This document shows, in pieces, positions 29,235-40,008 of a stretch of 59,041 nt of DNA (positions are counted from its first letter, which is position 1; each line of letters begins with the position of its first letter). The translations under genes and the position numbers were made by a program. The stretch comes from Fervidicella metallireducens AeB (GTDB lineage Bacteria > Bacillota > Clostridia > Clostridiales > Caloramatoraceae): contig NZ_AZQP01000014.1 of the NCBI RefSeq assembly GCF_000601455.1, positions 1 through 59,041 on the forward strand, read 5' to 3'. A model generated the notes under the pieces. That model made no database searches, was not told where the DNA came from, and was given only the letters and a program-made list of their open reading frames with translations.

Positions 29235-29945
29235 ATGCTGAAAATAAATAATCTGCATGTGTATTACGGTGGAATTCATGCGTTAAAAGGGGTTTCTGTT
29301 AGTGTGAATCCTGGAGAAATAGTAACGATTATTGGATCTAATGGGGCGGGTAAATCTACACTTCTTAATACTATTTCTGGATTTATAAAACCCAAGGAGG
29401 GTGAAATAATATATAAGGGGGAAAAATTAATACAAAATCCGTATAGGGTTGTTAAAAAAGGAATTTGTCAAGTTCCAGAGGGAAGGCTGGTATTTGTAAA
29501 TCTAACAGTAAGAGATAATCTGATGTTGGGGGCATATTTAAGGAAAGATAAAAAGGGAATTTTAGAGGATTTAGAAAAAGTATATTCCATCTTCCCAAGG
29601 TTAAAGGAGAGAGAAAAACAAATTGGGGGAACACTTTCTGGAGGAGAACAACAAATGCTTGCCATGGGAAGAGGATTGATGAGTAATCCGGAAATAATTC
29701 TTTTAGATGAGCCTTCATTGGGACTGGCTCCAATGATAGTACAAAGAATATTCGACATAATACTTGACATAAAAGAGATGGGGAAAACCATTCTTCTAGT
29801 TGAACAAAATGCATATAAAGCACTTTCAATAGCTGACAGAGCTTATGTTTTAGAACAGGGTAAAATTGTACTTCAGGGAGAGGCAAAGGAAATTGCATCA
29901 AATTCCAAAATACAAGAAGCTTATTTGGGTAAAAAAAGTATCTGA
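29235..29945 (+). CDS. livF: Branched-chain amino acid ABC transporter ATPase LivF
   Basis: Second ATPase subunit, 236 aa. Walker A GSNGAGKST, Q-loop CQVPEGRLVF, signature LSGGEQQMLAMGRGL, Walker B IILLDEPSLGLAP. The ribosome binding site GGAGGAG overlaps the livG stop, so the two are coupled. The last gene of the liv operon. The following 133 bases contain a weak GGGG/CCCC repeat but no convincing terminator. Confidence 0.94.
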   Translation: MLKINNLHVYYGGIHALKGVSVSVNPGEIVTIIGSNGAGKSTLLNTISGFIKPKEGEIIYKGEKLIQNPYRVVKKGICQVPEGRLVFVNLTVRDNLMLGAYLRKDKKGILEDLEKVYSIFPRLKEREKQIGGTLSGGEQQMLAMGRGLMSNPEIILLDEPSLGLAPMIVQRIFDIILDIKEMGKTILLVEQNAYKALSIADRAYVLEQGKIVLQGEAKEIASNSKIQEAYLGKKSI

Positions 29946-30078
29946 TTTTTAATAATGGGGGGTAGTTGATTTAACAATGAAATGACTGCTCCCCTATGTT
30001 TATTTAAGCCTTGCAAAAATTACTTAGTAAATGTAAGATAGTTTCATAAAAAATCAAATAATTTACGAGGTAAATGAA

Positions 30079-30948
30079 ATGAAAAAACTGAAGAAAATAT
30101 ACGTTGAAATTACTAATGTTTGTAATTTATCCTGCAGTTTTTGTACTAAAACAAACAGAGAACCAGAATTTATGACTTTAGAAACATTTAACAAGATTTT
30201 AGAACAAATAAAACATCATACAAAATTTATATATTTTCATGTCAAGGGAGAACCACTGCTACATCCAGAACTGGATAAATTTTTAGACTTATGTTATGAC
30301 AAAGGGTTTAAGGTGAATATAACCACAAATGGAACACTAATTAATGATGTAAAAAATAAGCTTTTAAATAAGCCTGCATTGAGACAAATTAATTTTTCAC
30401 TACATAGTTTTCAGGGAGATGAGACATTAAAGGAAGAATATGTTGAAAATATAATATCCTTTACAAAAGAAGCAATTGAAAAAACAAATATGTTAATTGC
30501 ATTCAGACTTTGGAATTTACATGAGGATAATAATATCAATTTAATTCAGAAGAAAAATCAGGATATCATAGATAAACTTAAATGTGCCTTCGATATAGAA
30601 TTTGGAATTGAGGAAAGAATTCCACAAGACAGAGGGATTAAGCTGATTGACAGAATCTATTTAAATCAAGGTGCAGAGTTTGATTGGCCGAGTTTAGATT
30701 CAGAAGAAGATTTTAGTAAAGGTTTTTGTTATGCTTTAAGAAATCAAGCAGCTATTCTTGTTGATGGAACAGTCATACCATGTTGTCTTGATGGAGATGG
30801 AATTATAAATCTTGGAAACATACATGAAAAACCTTTTTCTGATATTATAGAAGGAGAAAGGGCAAGGAAGTTATTTGATGGCTTCTCAAGACGTGAAGTT
30901 GTTGAAGAGCTTTGTAGAAAATGTGGATATAGGAAAAAGTTTAGTTAA
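30079..30948 (+). CDS. Radical SAM/SPASM-type protein of unknown substrate
   Basis: 289-aa enzyme with the radical SAM cluster motif CNLSCSFC (Cys15, Cys19, Cys22) in a TIM-barrel domain, and a C-terminal cysteine set (IPCCLDGDG, then CRKCGY) like a SPASM or twitch domain that binds extra Fe-S clusters. The family includes peptide-modifying and cofactor-forming enzymes. No precursor peptide or partner gene is visible beside it, so the substrate is unknown. It precedes sbcD by 26 bases on the same strand and may be co-transcribed with it. Confidence 0.85.
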   Translation: MKKLKKIYVEITNVCNLSCSFCTKTNREPEFMTLETFNKILEQIKHHTKFIYFHVKGEPLLHPELDKFLDLCYDKGFKVNITTNGTLINDVKNKLLNKPALRQINFSLHSFQGDETLKEEYVENIISFTKEAIEKTNMLIAFRLWNLHEDNNINLIQKKNQDIIDKLKCAFDIEFGIEERIPQDRGIKLIDRIYLNQGAEFDWPSLDSEEDFSKGFCYALRNQAAILVDGTVIPCCLDGDGIINLGNIHEKPFSDIIEGERARKLFDGFSRREVVEELCRKCGYRKKFS

Positions 30949-30974
30949 ATTTAAGGATAAAAAGGGGTGGGGAA

Positions 30975-32198
30975 ATGAGAATTTTACATACTTCAGATTG
31001 GCATCTTGGAAAAAATTTAGAAGGTTTTTCGAGGCTTGAAGAACAGGAGGAGTTTCTTGAAGATTTTATTAAAATTGCAGAGAAAGAAGAAGTGGATTTA
31101 GTAATAATTGCTGGAGATATATATGATAATGGCAATCCACCTGCCAAGGCAGAAAAGCTTTTCTACAGTACCCTGAAAAAACTGTCAAACAATGGTCAAA
31201 GGGTTATTCTTGTTATAGCAGGAAATCATGATAACCCAGAGGGGTTGTCAGCAGCTAGTCCTCTGGCCTATGAACATGGAGTAATAATACTTGGAACTCC
31301 CAAAAATACAGCTGAGGCAGGTAAGTATAGGGGATTTGAAATAATTGATTCAGGAGAAGGATTTATAGAGCTTGATATAAAGGGTGAAAGAACGATAATA
31401 ATTACATTACCTTATCCAAGCGAGAAAAGATTAAATGAAATTTTCACACAGGAATTAGATGAGGAAATCAGGCAAAAAAGTTATTCAGAAAGAATAGGAG
31501 AAATTTTTAAAAACTTATCTTTAAAATATAGACAGGATACAATCAACTTAGCTGTTTCACATATATTTATTCTTGGAGGAGAAACATCTGATTCAGAAAG
31601 ACCGATACAGCTTGGAGGAAGCCTTGCAGTTGAGGAATATCACCTTCCACAAAATGCTCAATACATTGCCTTGGGGCATTTGCATAAACAACAGAAGGTT
31701 TCATCTAGGGTCAAGGCATATTATTCAGGTTCACCACTTCAATACAGCAAAAGTGAAATAAATTACAGCAAAGGTGCTTATATAGTTGATGTAAAACCAG
31801 GCAGTGAAGCACAGGTGAGAGAAATATATTTTAAAAATTATAAACCAATAGAAGTCTTCAGGTGTGAAAGTATTGAGGATGCTATTGATAAATGTAAAGA
31901 AAACAGTGGAAGAAACCTGTGGGCATATTTTGAAATAAAGACAGATAGGGTGTTACTGCAATCAGAGATAAAATTGATGAAGGAATTGATACCGGATATT
32001 ATTGAGATTAGACCAATAATATCTGGTAAAGATGAAAAAGATGAAATTTATAATGATTTAAAAGAAAAATCTATGGAAGAACTTTTTAAAGAGTTTTATG
32101 TATCTTCAAGAGGACTTGAACCAACAGAAGAACTTATGGAGCTTTTTCTAAAGATAGTTGAGGAAGAGGGTGAAGACTTTGAAACCTGTGAGGCTTAA
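30975..32198 (+). CDS. sbcD: Exonuclease SbcCD subunit D
   Basis: Mre11-type nuclease, 407 aa, that processes hairpins and blocked DNA ends with SbcC. The five phosphoesterase motifs are visible: SDWHLGK, AGDIYDNG, GNHDNP, AVSHIF and ALGHLHK. A GGGGTGGGG site precedes the ATG. Its end overlaps sbcC by 20 bases, the usual coupled arrangement. Confidence 0.95.
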   Translation: MRILHTSDWHLGKNLEGFSRLEEQEEFLEDFIKIAEKEEVDLVIIAGDIYDNGNPPAKAEKLFYSTLKKLSNNGQRVILVIAGNHDNPEGLSAASPLAYEHGVIILGTPKNTAEAGKYRGFEIIDSGEGFIELDIKGERTIIITLPYPSEKRLNEIFTQELDEEIRQKSYSERIGEIFKNLSLKYRQDTINLAVSHIFILGGETSDSERPIQLGGSLAVEEYHLPQNAQYIALGHLHKQQKVSSRVKAYYSGSPLQYSKSEINYSKGAYIVDVKPGSEAQVREIYFKNYKPIEVFRCESIEDAIDKCKENSGRNLWAYFEIKTDRVLLQSEIKLMKELIPDIIEIRPIISGKDEKDEIYNDLKEKSMEELFKEFYVSSRGLEPTEELMELFLKIVEEEGEDFETCEA

Positions 32199-35100
32199 AT
32201 TATCAGGGTTTAATAGTTTTATTGAACCTCAGGAGATTGATTTTTCAAAGCTGACAGAGAGAGGACTATTTGGAATATTTGGACCCACTGGCAGTGGTAA
32301 ATCTACAATTCTTGATGCAATAACAATGGCGATGTATGGAGAAATTCCAAGGAATACAAGTGAATTTATAAACACACAATGTGATACTGCAAATATAACC
32401 TATGAATTTGAAATAGGATGTGGAAATGGAAGAAAAAAATATATAATTGACAGAAGTATTAAAAAGGACATCAAGAAAAATGGATATACAACGAAGGTAG
32501 CCAGGTTATGTGAAGTTAATGGTGAAGATATTAAGGTAATTGCGGAAAAAACAACGGAGGTCAGTAAAAAAGTTGTAGAGTTAATTGGATTAACATCTGA
32601 GGACTTTACACGTTCTGTAGTTTTACCTCAGGGAAAGTTTAACGACTTTTTAAAACTATCTGGACAAGATAGGAGAAATATGCTTGAAAGAATTTTTGGT
32701 TTAGAAAAATATGGAGTAAAACTTGTAAAGAAAATAAAGAATGCTAAATATGAAAAAAACATTGTTCTCCAAAACATAGAGGGACAGTTAAGCAGATTTA
32801 ATGGTGTAAATGATGAATTTTATCTTGAATTAAAAAATAAACTTACTGAGCTATCTAAAGAAGAAAAATATATTAGGGAAGAAAAACAAAAACTTGACAT
32901 TGAGTTCCAAAATCTCCAGAAAATTTGGGAAAAGCAGCAGGAGTTAGAAAGTTACAAGGAAAAGAAAAAAGAACTAGACATGATGTTAGAGGAGATAAAG
33001 GGAAAAAGGATTTCATTAAAGAATGCACAAAGAGCACTTGAAGTTATGCCTCATATAGAAAATATCAAAGAAACAAAGAAGAAAATAGAAAAAAGCTCGA
33101 TTGAAGTTGAAAATTTAAAAGTGAAACTAAGTCAGATTGAAAAAAAGCAGATGGATATAGAGTCGCAGTACAAAGCAGCATACGATAGAAAGGAAAAGGA
33201 ATTACCTTTATTAATAGAAAAATCAACAAAACTGCAACAGGCAATTATCATGGAAGAAGAATTGAAAAAGGTAAAGGCTGAAAGGGAGCTTTTAGCAGAA
33301 GAATATAGAAAAACTAATGGTGAATTTCAGAGTGTAAGCAGAAAAATTCAAGATTTAAATAGTTTAAAAGAAAAGAAAACAGATAGATTAAAGGAAATCG
33401 ATGATAGAGTAAAAAACATTAACTTCAATCCAGATTTCAGACAAAGGCTTTTATACGCTTATGATATAGAAAAGGAATGTATTAAGCTAGCTAATGACAA
33501 ATCAGATAGAATCAGTAAAATTAATCAATTATCTAATGATATAGAGCTAAAAAAAATCAGTCATAACAAGCTATTACTTAAAATAGGTGAAATATCAAAA
33601 AAATTAAGAGAAAATGAAGAAAAACAGAGGGTATTGCTGGAGAATTGCCCAGGAAATAATGAAATAATTTTTGAAAAACATAAATATATTGAGAAGTTGA
33701 GGCTAAATCTGAAGGAATGTGTAGAAAATGTAGCCAGGAAAAGGGACATAGAAACGCAGCTAAAATCTGTATGTGAAGAAAAAAATGAATATGAAAAAAT
33801 GTTGTTCAAAATAAAAGAAGATATTACTAGTAAGGGAAATGAATATGAAGCATTAAAAAATGAAATAGAAAAACTTAGAGTTGAGAATCTTGCAGGAATG
33901 TTGTCAGTGGAACTAAAGGAAGGAAATCCATGTCCTCTATGTGGCTCTAAGGAACATCCTATGCCAGCGGCTGGTGTTGATGAAAGTCTTATAAATGAGA
34001 AAAAAAATACAGAAAACATATTATTAAAAGAAATAAAAGAACTAGAGTTAAAACTAATAAAATTACAGAGTGAATGTTTACAATACAAAGCAAAGGAAGA
34101 TGAATTAAAAAAGGACATTGAGATATTTAATGATAAACTTACTAATATAGATATTCAATTCCTTCAGAATCAGCTACTTGAAGAAGAAAATAATTTCAAC
34201 CAGTTAAGGGAAAGTCTTGAAAAATGGAATAAAGACAAAGAAGAAATAGAAAATATCATCATCAAATTAAAAGAAGAAAAGGCAGAGCAGGAAAAGGAAG
34301 AAGCACGAATCAGTGAAGGTATTAAGAATGATGCACTTCAGCTTAATATATTAAAGAGTGAGACGGAAATAATTACGAAAGATTTTGAAATAAGAAATAA
34401 TCAACTTGAAGATTTAAAACTACAGTTAGGGATAGAGGATATAAAGGTTAAGCTTGATGAATTAACAAATAATGAAAAGGAAATAAAAATTCTAAATGAG
34501 GAAGGAGAACTATTAAGAAAAGAACAGGAAAAGATAGAAAAAGAGAAGGAATTATTAGAAAAAAAGGGCACAGAACTAAGCATAGCACTTGGTAAAATTG
34601 AAGAGAGAGGAAAAGAAAAAAAGCAGGTGATAGAAATTCAGATGGATAAGATAAAAGATTTATCTGAAGGCAGGATTCCAGCTGAATACATTGCTGAAGT
34701 TAAAGAACAAATAGAATCAATTAATAGAACTGAAGTGGAATTTAAGAACAAGTTGGATGAAGTAAATTTTGAATATAAGAATATCAACGAGAGATATGCA
34801 GGGTTATTAGAAAATCTATCAATTCTAATGAAAATTTTAGAAGAACAGCAGCAAAAGCTTGAAATCTCATTGAAGGAAAATGAATTTACCAGTATATTAG
34901 ATGTAGAGAGTTGTTATAAAACAAGAGAAGAAATAAAAGAGATAGAACTAATAATAAAAGATTTTGATAATCAATACCTATCTGTTAATGAAAATATTAA
35001 TAGAATTAATACTGCCTTAAATGGAAAACTTACTAGTAAAGATGAATGGGAGGATATTAAATTAAGAGTTAACGAGATATCAAGCATCCTTGATGTAAAG

Positions 35101-35711
35101 ACTATGGAAATAGGAGCGGTAAAACAGCAGTTAAAGGAAATAGAGAACAGCCTTAAGATAGTGAATGATCTTATTAAGCAAAGGAATGAAGTGTCAAAGG
35201 TTTTGGAGCAGCTGGAGGATATAGACAAACTTGTTCAGGGAAATAAATTTGTTGCCTTTGTAGCATTAAGTCAGTTGAAGTATATAGCAATGGAAGCATC
35301 AAAAAGATTAAAGGACATAACTAAGGGTCGATATGCATTAGAGTTAGATGTTTCAGGAAATTTCATTATGAGAGATGATTTTAACGGGGGAACAAGGAGG
35401 GCAACAGATACATTATCTGGAGGGGAAATTTTTTTAACATCCCTTTCCTTAGCACTTGCTTTATCATCCAGATACAGCTGAGAGGAAATGCACCTTTAGA
35501 GTTTTTCTTTTTAGATGAAGGATTCGGAACCCTTGATGCAGAGCTTTTAGATACAGTTATGACCTCCTTGGAAAGGCTTCATAGTGATAGGTTATCTGTA
35601 GGAATTATAAGCCATGTAGAAGAGTTGAAAAACAGGGTTCCAGTAAAACTTTTAGTTCATCCTGCTAAGCAGGGTGGAGAGGGTTCAAAAGTTCATATAG
35701 AATACAGTTAA
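32179..35711 (+). CDS. sbcC: Exonuclease SbcCD subunit C (interrupted by frameshift)
   Basis: Rad50-like SMC ATPase, about 1177 aa. Walker A GPTGSGKSTILDAIT lies near residue 35. Two long coiled coils flank a zinc hook (NPCPLCGSKEHP, around residue 590). The C-terminal signature LSGGEIFLTSLSLALALSS is followed by FLDEGFGTLDAEL. The frame stops at 35481 just after the signature, and the Walker B part continues in the next frame (QIQLRGNAPLEFFFLDEG) to the TAA at 35709-35711. One extra C at 35468-35469 restores it. TTG 32179 is the likely start, behind AAGAGGGTGA. An earlier in-frame TTG would lack a binding site. Confidence 0.9.
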
Positions 35712-35793
35712 TGGCGAAACTGGATAATTTTTAATGAAGATTTTGGATTTTGTAATTTCATATAAACCTTGAAGTCAAGTTTGAAAAATAATA

Positions 35794-35821
35794 TTGACAA
35801 TTAATCTATAAGTTATATAAT
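35794..35821 (+). promoter_or_regulatory. Consensus promoter of speD
   Basis: TTGACA (35794-35799) and TATAAT (35816-35821) with a 16-base spacer, about 35 bases before the start codon. Confidence 0.7.
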
Positions 35822-35856
35822 TTTTAATGAAAATATATTAGAAATGAGGAATGGAG

Positions 35857-36675
35857 TTGGCAAAGTTAGTAAATAATAAGCTAAAACTATATGGATTTAA
35901 CAACTTAACAAAAACATTGAGTTTTAATATTTACGATATCTGTTATACAAAGACAGAGGAAGATCGTAAAAAATATATTGAATATATTGATGAACAATAT
36001 AATTCAGACAGACTTACAAAGATTTTAACCAATGTAACTGAAATGATAGGCGCATGTGTTTTAAACGTTGCAAAACAGGATTATGATCCACAGGGAGCTA
36101 GTGTTACCTTACTTATTTCAGAGGAAGAGGTTCCTTTATATGTATTAGATCCATCATGTAACAGAGGAATACTAACTCCAACTCGTGAAAATATTGTAGG
36201 ACATTTAGATAAGAGTCACGTAACAGTGCATACCTATCCAGAGAGTCACCCTCAAAATGATATAAGTACCTTCAGGGTTGACATTGATGTCTCTACTTGC
36301 GGAACGATTTCGCCACTTAATGCTTTAAATTATTTAATTGACAGCTTTGATTCTGACATAATAACTATTGATTATAGAGTCAGAGGGTTTACAAGGGATG
36401 TAAATGGTGCTAAGCACTATATTGATCATGAGATTACATCAATACAAAACTTTATAGCTCAACAGACCATTGACAGATATAATTTAATTGACATGAATAT
36501 TTATCAATCAAACATATTCCATACAAAAATGAAGGTAAGGGATATAAATCTTGATAACTATTTATTTGAGATTAAAGAAGAAGACCTTACAAAGGAACAA
36601 AAAGAAGATATTATCAAAAGATTGGATAAAGAAATGAGCGAAATCTTTTATGGAATTAATCTTCCAAATGTTTAA
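35857..36675 (+). CDS. speD: S-adenosylmethionine decarboxylase proenzyme, E. coli type
   Basis: Makes decarboxylated SAM, the aminopropyl donor for spermidine. The sequence follows the E. coli SpeD pattern closely ([20 protein letters not shown] near the start, [19 protein letters not shown] later) and is 272 aa long. The pyruvoyl-forming Ser is in [14 protein letters not shown]: self-cleavage at Lys-Ser gives the two chains. It starts best at TTG 35857, six bases after AGGA; ATG 35851 would abut that site. No speE is adjacent, so the partner spermidine synthase must be elsewhere. Confidence 0.94.
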   Translation: MAKLVNNKLKLYGFNNLTKTLSFNIYDICYTKTEEDRKKYIEYIDEQYNSDRLTKILTNVTEMIGACVLNVAKQDYDPQGASVTLLISEEEVPLYVLDPSCNRGILTPTRENIVGHLDKSHVTVHTYPESHPQNDISTFRVDIDVSTCGTISPLNALNYLIDSFDSDIITIDYRVRGFTRDVNGAKHYIDHEITSIQNFIAQQTIDRYNLIDMNIYQSNIFHTKMKVRDINLDNYLFEIKEEDLTKEQKEDIIKRLDKEMSEIFYGINLPNV

Positions 36676-36679
36676 TATT

Positions 36680-36708
36680 CACCCCTGGGACATCCCGGGG
36701 GTGTTTTG
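36680..36708 (+). terminator. Terminator after speD
   Basis: CACCCCTGGG pairs with CCCGGGGGTG across a CAT-containing loop and is followed by TTTT. Confidence 0.75.
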
Positions 36709-36855
36709 CATAGAATATTATTGATTTTCAGGATGTAAACAGTATGTTTTTTAAAATTAATTTAAACAAGTTTAAAAATAAAACAATTCTAACAAAAATA
36801 TGATATACTGTAATAACAACATAAGAAATTTTCTTATAAATTGGAGATGATAGAT

Positions 36856-39129
36856 ATGAAATTATGTGCTGTCTGTAATAAAAACATAGCTGTAGTTTAT
36901 ACGTCTAAAATTGTGAATGGAAAAACTGAAATGGTTGGTTTATGTTTAGAATGTGCAAAGAAATTAAATATACCTGTAATTGATCAGCTTATGGAGCAGA
37001 GCGGAATAACTCAAGATGAAATTGAGAATTTATCAGAGCAAATGAGTGAGCTTTTTGAAAATATGGATGTTGATGAACTAAATAATAATAATAATCTTTT
37101 TTCAGGATTACTTGGGGGCATTTTTCCATCCTCAAAAGATCCTGAAAATAAAAGGGAAGAAAAAACAAATACACAGAATGTAAAAGAAAATTCAGATACT
37201 AAATCAAAGTCTTCATGGTTTGGAAAGAAGAAAAAATTTCTGGATACCTACGGAACAAACTTAACTGAAAAGGCAAAGAATAACAAGGTTGATAAAATAA
37301 TAGGCAGAAACAGAGAGATTGACAGGGTTGTTCAAATATTAAACAGGAGAACAAAGAATAATCCAATTTTAATAGGAGAGCCTGGTGTTGGAAAAACTGC
37401 AATTGCTGAGGGGCTAGCTGTTAGAATTGTTGAAAAACAGGTTCCAGCAAAACTTTATGATGCAGAGATTTATCTTTTAGATCTTACGGCAATAGTTGCA
37501 GGAACTCAATTCAGGGGACAGTTTGAAGGTAGGATGAAGTCAATAATAGAAGAAGCTAAAGAAAATGGAAATGTGATTCTCGTAATAGATGAAGTTCACA
37601 ACATAATGGGTGCTGGAGAGGTTCAAGGGGGTGCAATGAATGCAGCCAATATTTTAAAACCTGCTTTGGCTAGAGGGGAAATTCAGGTAATAGGTGCAAC
37701 AACCTTAGAGGAGTATAGAAAACACATAGAGAAGGATTCTGCTTTAGAAAGAAGGTTTCAACCTGTTTTTGTTGAAGAACCAACTGTTGAGGAAACAATT
37801 GAAATCCTGAAGGGAATAAAGAATTATTACGAAGACTATCATATGGTAAAGATATCCGATGAAGTAATAGAAGCCGCTGTTAATCTCTCAGAAAGATATA
37901 TCACAGATAGGTTTTTACCTGATAAAGCTATAGATGTAATTGATGAGGCAGGTTCAAGAGCCAATTTGAAAAATCAAGGTCTTGTTGAATTGAAATCCTT
38001 GAAGGAGGAATTAGCAATCTTACAAGAGGAGATACAGATTGCAGCAGACAAAAACGATTACGAAAAAGTAGCAGATTGCAGGATGAAAGAATTTAAAATT
38101 GAGGATAAAATAAAAGCTATCGAGAAAGAATGTAGTGATGTAAAAATAACCATTGAGGATATAGCTTATGTTATAGAAGCATGGACAAGAATTCCTGTTC
38201 AAAAGATAACAGAAGGTGAAGCAGAAAAACTTTTAAACCTTGAGAATAGACTTCATCGAAGGGTAGTTGGACAGCATGAGGCAATCACAAGTCTTTCAAG
38301 GGCAATAAGGAGAAATCGTTCAGGTTTTAGGAGGAAGAGAAAACCCTCATCCTTTATATTTGTAGGTCCAACTGGTGTTGGAAAGACTGAACTGGTAAAA
38401 GCATTGGCATCAGAACTTTTTGGCAGTGAAGAAGCCTTAATACGTATCGATATGTCTGAATATATGGAAAAACATACAGTATCAAAGTTAATTGGGGCTC
38501 CTCCAGGATATGTAGGTTATGATGAAGGTGGTCAGCTTACGGAAAAAGTAAGAAGAAGACCTTACTCAGTTATTTTATTGGATGAAATTGAAAAGGCTCA
38601 TCCAGATGTATTTAATATGCTCCTTCAAATACTTGAGGATGGTAGGCTCACTGACAGTCAGGGAAGAACAACATTTTTTGAAAATACAGTAATAATAATG
38701 ACTTCAAATGCAGGTACCAACTTTAAATCATCGGGAATGGGATTTGCTCAGGAGGGTTATATTGCACTTGAGCAAAGGGTTAAGGAAGCATTGAAGGAGT
38801 TTTTTAAACCAGAGTTTTTAAATAGAGTTGATGAAACAATTGTATTTAAACAATTGACGAAGGAAGAAATCAGAAAAATAGTTGACTTAATGTTAAAAGA
38901 AGTCAGGGATGAGGTTAAAGAGAAAAATATGACATTGGATGTCTCTGAGGAAGCCAAGGATTTTCTTGCATCTGAGGGTTATGATGAAAAATATGGAGCG
39001 AGACCTTTGAGAAGAACAATTCAAAAATATATTGAAGATGAAATCGCTGAACTATTCCTTGAAAATAAAATTAAAGAGGGTTCAAATATAAAAGTCCATT
39101 TAGTGGATGGAAAAATAGTTGTTGAATAG
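36856..39129 (+). CDS. ClpE-like AAA+ unfoldase (Clp ATPase subunit)
   Basis: Class I Clp/Hsp100 ATPase, 757 aa, that would unfold substrates for ClpP. Instead of a Clp-N repeat domain it starts with a four-cysteine zinc finger (CAVCNKN and CLECAKKL), as in ClpE. D1 has Walker [14 protein letters not shown] and D2 has GPTGVGKTE with SNAGTNF. A UVR-like coiled middle segment ([21 protein letters not shown]) separates them. The loop typical of ClpP binding is likely in the D2 large domain but is not obvious. ATG 36856 lies nine bases after GGAG. No ctsR, mcsA/B or clpP is adjacent, and I see no CtsR box. Confidence 0.88.
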   Translation: MKLCAVCNKNIAVVYTSKIVNGKTEMVGLCLECAKKLNIPVIDQLMEQSGITQDEIENLSEQMSELFENMDVDELNNNNNLFSGLLGGIFPSSKDPENKREEKTNTQNVKENSDTKSKSSWFGKKKKFLDTYGTNLTEKAKNNKVDKIIGRNREIDRVVQILNRRTKNNPILIGEPGVGKTAIAEGLAVRIVEKQVPAKLYDAEIYLLDLTAIVAGTQFRGQFEGRMKSIIEEAKENGNVILVIDEVHNIMGAGEVQGGAMNAANILKPALARGEIQVIGATTLEEYRKHIEKDSALERRFQPVFVEEPTVEETIEILKGIKNYYEDYHMVKISDEVIEAAVNLSERYITDRFLPDKAIDVIDEAGSRANLKNQGLVELKSLKEELAILQEEIQIAADKNDYEKVADCRMKEFKIEDKIKAIEKECSDVKITIEDIAYVIEAWTRIPVQKITEGEAEKLLNLENRLHRRVVGQHEAITSLSRAIRRNRSGFRRKRKPSSFIFVGPTGVGKTELVKALASELFGSEEALIRIDMSEYMEKHTVSKLIGAPPGYVGYDEGGQLTEKVRRRPYSVILLDEIEKAHPDVFNMLLQILEDGRLTDSQGRTTFFENTVIIMTSNAGTNFKSSGMGFAQEGYIALEQRVKEALKEFFKPEFLNRVDETIVFKQLTKEEIRKIVDLMLKEVRDEVKEKNMTLDVSEEAKDFLASEGYDEKYGARPLRRTIQKYIEDEIAELFLENKIKEGSNIKVHLVDGKIVVE

Positions 39130-39204
39130 ATATAATCAGAAGTAAGGAATTCTTAGGGAACTTTTGCATAAGCACATAAAGAAGCTAATAAATATAAAAA
39201 TTTC

Positions 39205-39233
39205 TTGACAATGTAACAAAAGGATATTATAAT
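39205..39233 (+). promoter_or_regulatory. Consensus promoter of the T-box leader
   Basis: TTGACA (39205-39210) and TATAAT (39228-39233) with the ideal 17-base spacing; the best promoter in the window. Confidence 0.85.
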
Positions 39234-39243
39234 CTTTATAAGA

Positions 39244-39541
39244 AAAAAATCCCATAGAAAAGCTATGACGGAGAGAAAATGTTCATTGATTATCTTCAGA
39301 GAGTCAGCGGATGGTGTGAGCTGATGTTAATCGGAATATATATATCCACTCCCGAGCTTCCTGCGGAAAGGTTTTGCCGAGTAAGTAAGGACGCATGCCA
39401 GCGATATATGGTTACGGATTAGCAGTTTTTATGCTGATCTTAATGAGAGGAAGCTTTATTGCTTCAAATAGGGTGGAACCGCGGAAGTTAAACTTTCGTC
39501 CTTATAGATAATCATATTTATGGGGACGAAAGTTTTTATTT
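39244..39541 (+). ncRNA. T-box leader (tRNA-sensing riboswitch)
   Basis: Canonical T-box. Stem I has an AGCT base stem with a kink-turn (CTATGACGGAG opposite CTCCCGAGC), an AGAGAG bulge and the GGATGGTGTGAG distal loop. The conserved T-box AATAGGGTGGAACCGCGG is at 39467-39484, followed by the terminator at 39490-39541. The UGGA bulge pairs with a tRNA whose discriminator base is U. The specifier lies in TAATCGGAATATATATATCC. UAU follows the GAA in the usual position but would call for tRNA-Tyr, whose discriminator is A; GGA (Gly) would fit the discriminator. I cannot settle this. The rest of the 607-base gap (39546-39736) is plain A/T-rich sequence. Confidence 0.93.
39490..39541 (+). terminator. 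T-box terminator
   Basis: AAACTTTCGTCC pairs perfectly with GGACGAAAGTTT around an A/T loop and is followed by a T-run. Uncharged tRNA binding should prevent it from forming. Confidence 0.92.
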
Positions 39542-39736
39542 TTATTAAAAATCTAGATTTAATCCCTTTCATTTTCAGGTGAGAAGCAATTCTTATTTCA
39601 AATGTTGTGAATGTCAAAAAACAAATAAAAAATCAAATGTAATATTGCATGCAATCTATAATTAATTCAAAAATTCATAAGTATATAACATGAATGTTAA
39701 AAAAATAACAATTTCAACTGAGGGGAGAGGTCAACA

Positions 39737-39964
39737 ATGAATGGAAGAATACTGGCTAAATTAAACCATGGAGCAGAAGAGATTACAAGGATTACAGATG
39801 TATTAAGCTTTGGAGAATACAATATAACTGGGTTAGAACTAAAGGTTGAGGAGAATGCTTCTGTAAGCCTGGATATTCGTTTAGAACAATGTGAAAGCAA
39901 ATTATATGAATTTATTGATTATATATCAGAATTATTGGATGTAAGGGAAATAGTTGTTTTATAA
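39737..39964 (+). CDS. Small ACT-domain-like protein
   Basis: 75-aa protein with the size and strand pattern of a lone ACT domain, similar in layout to the small regulatory subunits of acetolactate synthase: strand RILAKLNH, helix EEITRITDVLSFG, strands NITGLELKVEE and ASVSLDIRL, helix YEFIDYISELL, strand VREIVVL. This is fold-level recognition only. It begins with ATG after a GAGGGGAGAGG site. It is the first gene after the T-box, 196 bases past the terminator. It may bind an amino acid and regulate an enzyme encoded elsewhere. Confidence 0.6.
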   Translation: MNGRILAKLNHGAEEITRITDVLSFGEYNITGLELKVEENASVSLDIRLEQCESKLYEFIDYISELLDVREIVVL

Positions 39965-39970
39965 AAAATC

Positions 39971-40008
39971 AAGGAGAACTCTTCTTATGTTCTCCTTAAT
40001 TTTTTACT
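39971..40008. terminator. Bidirectional terminator after the ACT-like gene
   Basis: GGAGAAC/GTTCTCC stem with an eight-base loop, then TTAATTTTTT. It overlaps the stop of the convergent membrane protein gene. Confidence 0.75.

Noticed and set aside
33561-34118. Long minus-strand frame inside sbcC
   Set aside because: It is an opposite-strand shadow of the Glu/Lys-rich coiled coil, which gives Ser/Phe/Leu-rich antisense frames.
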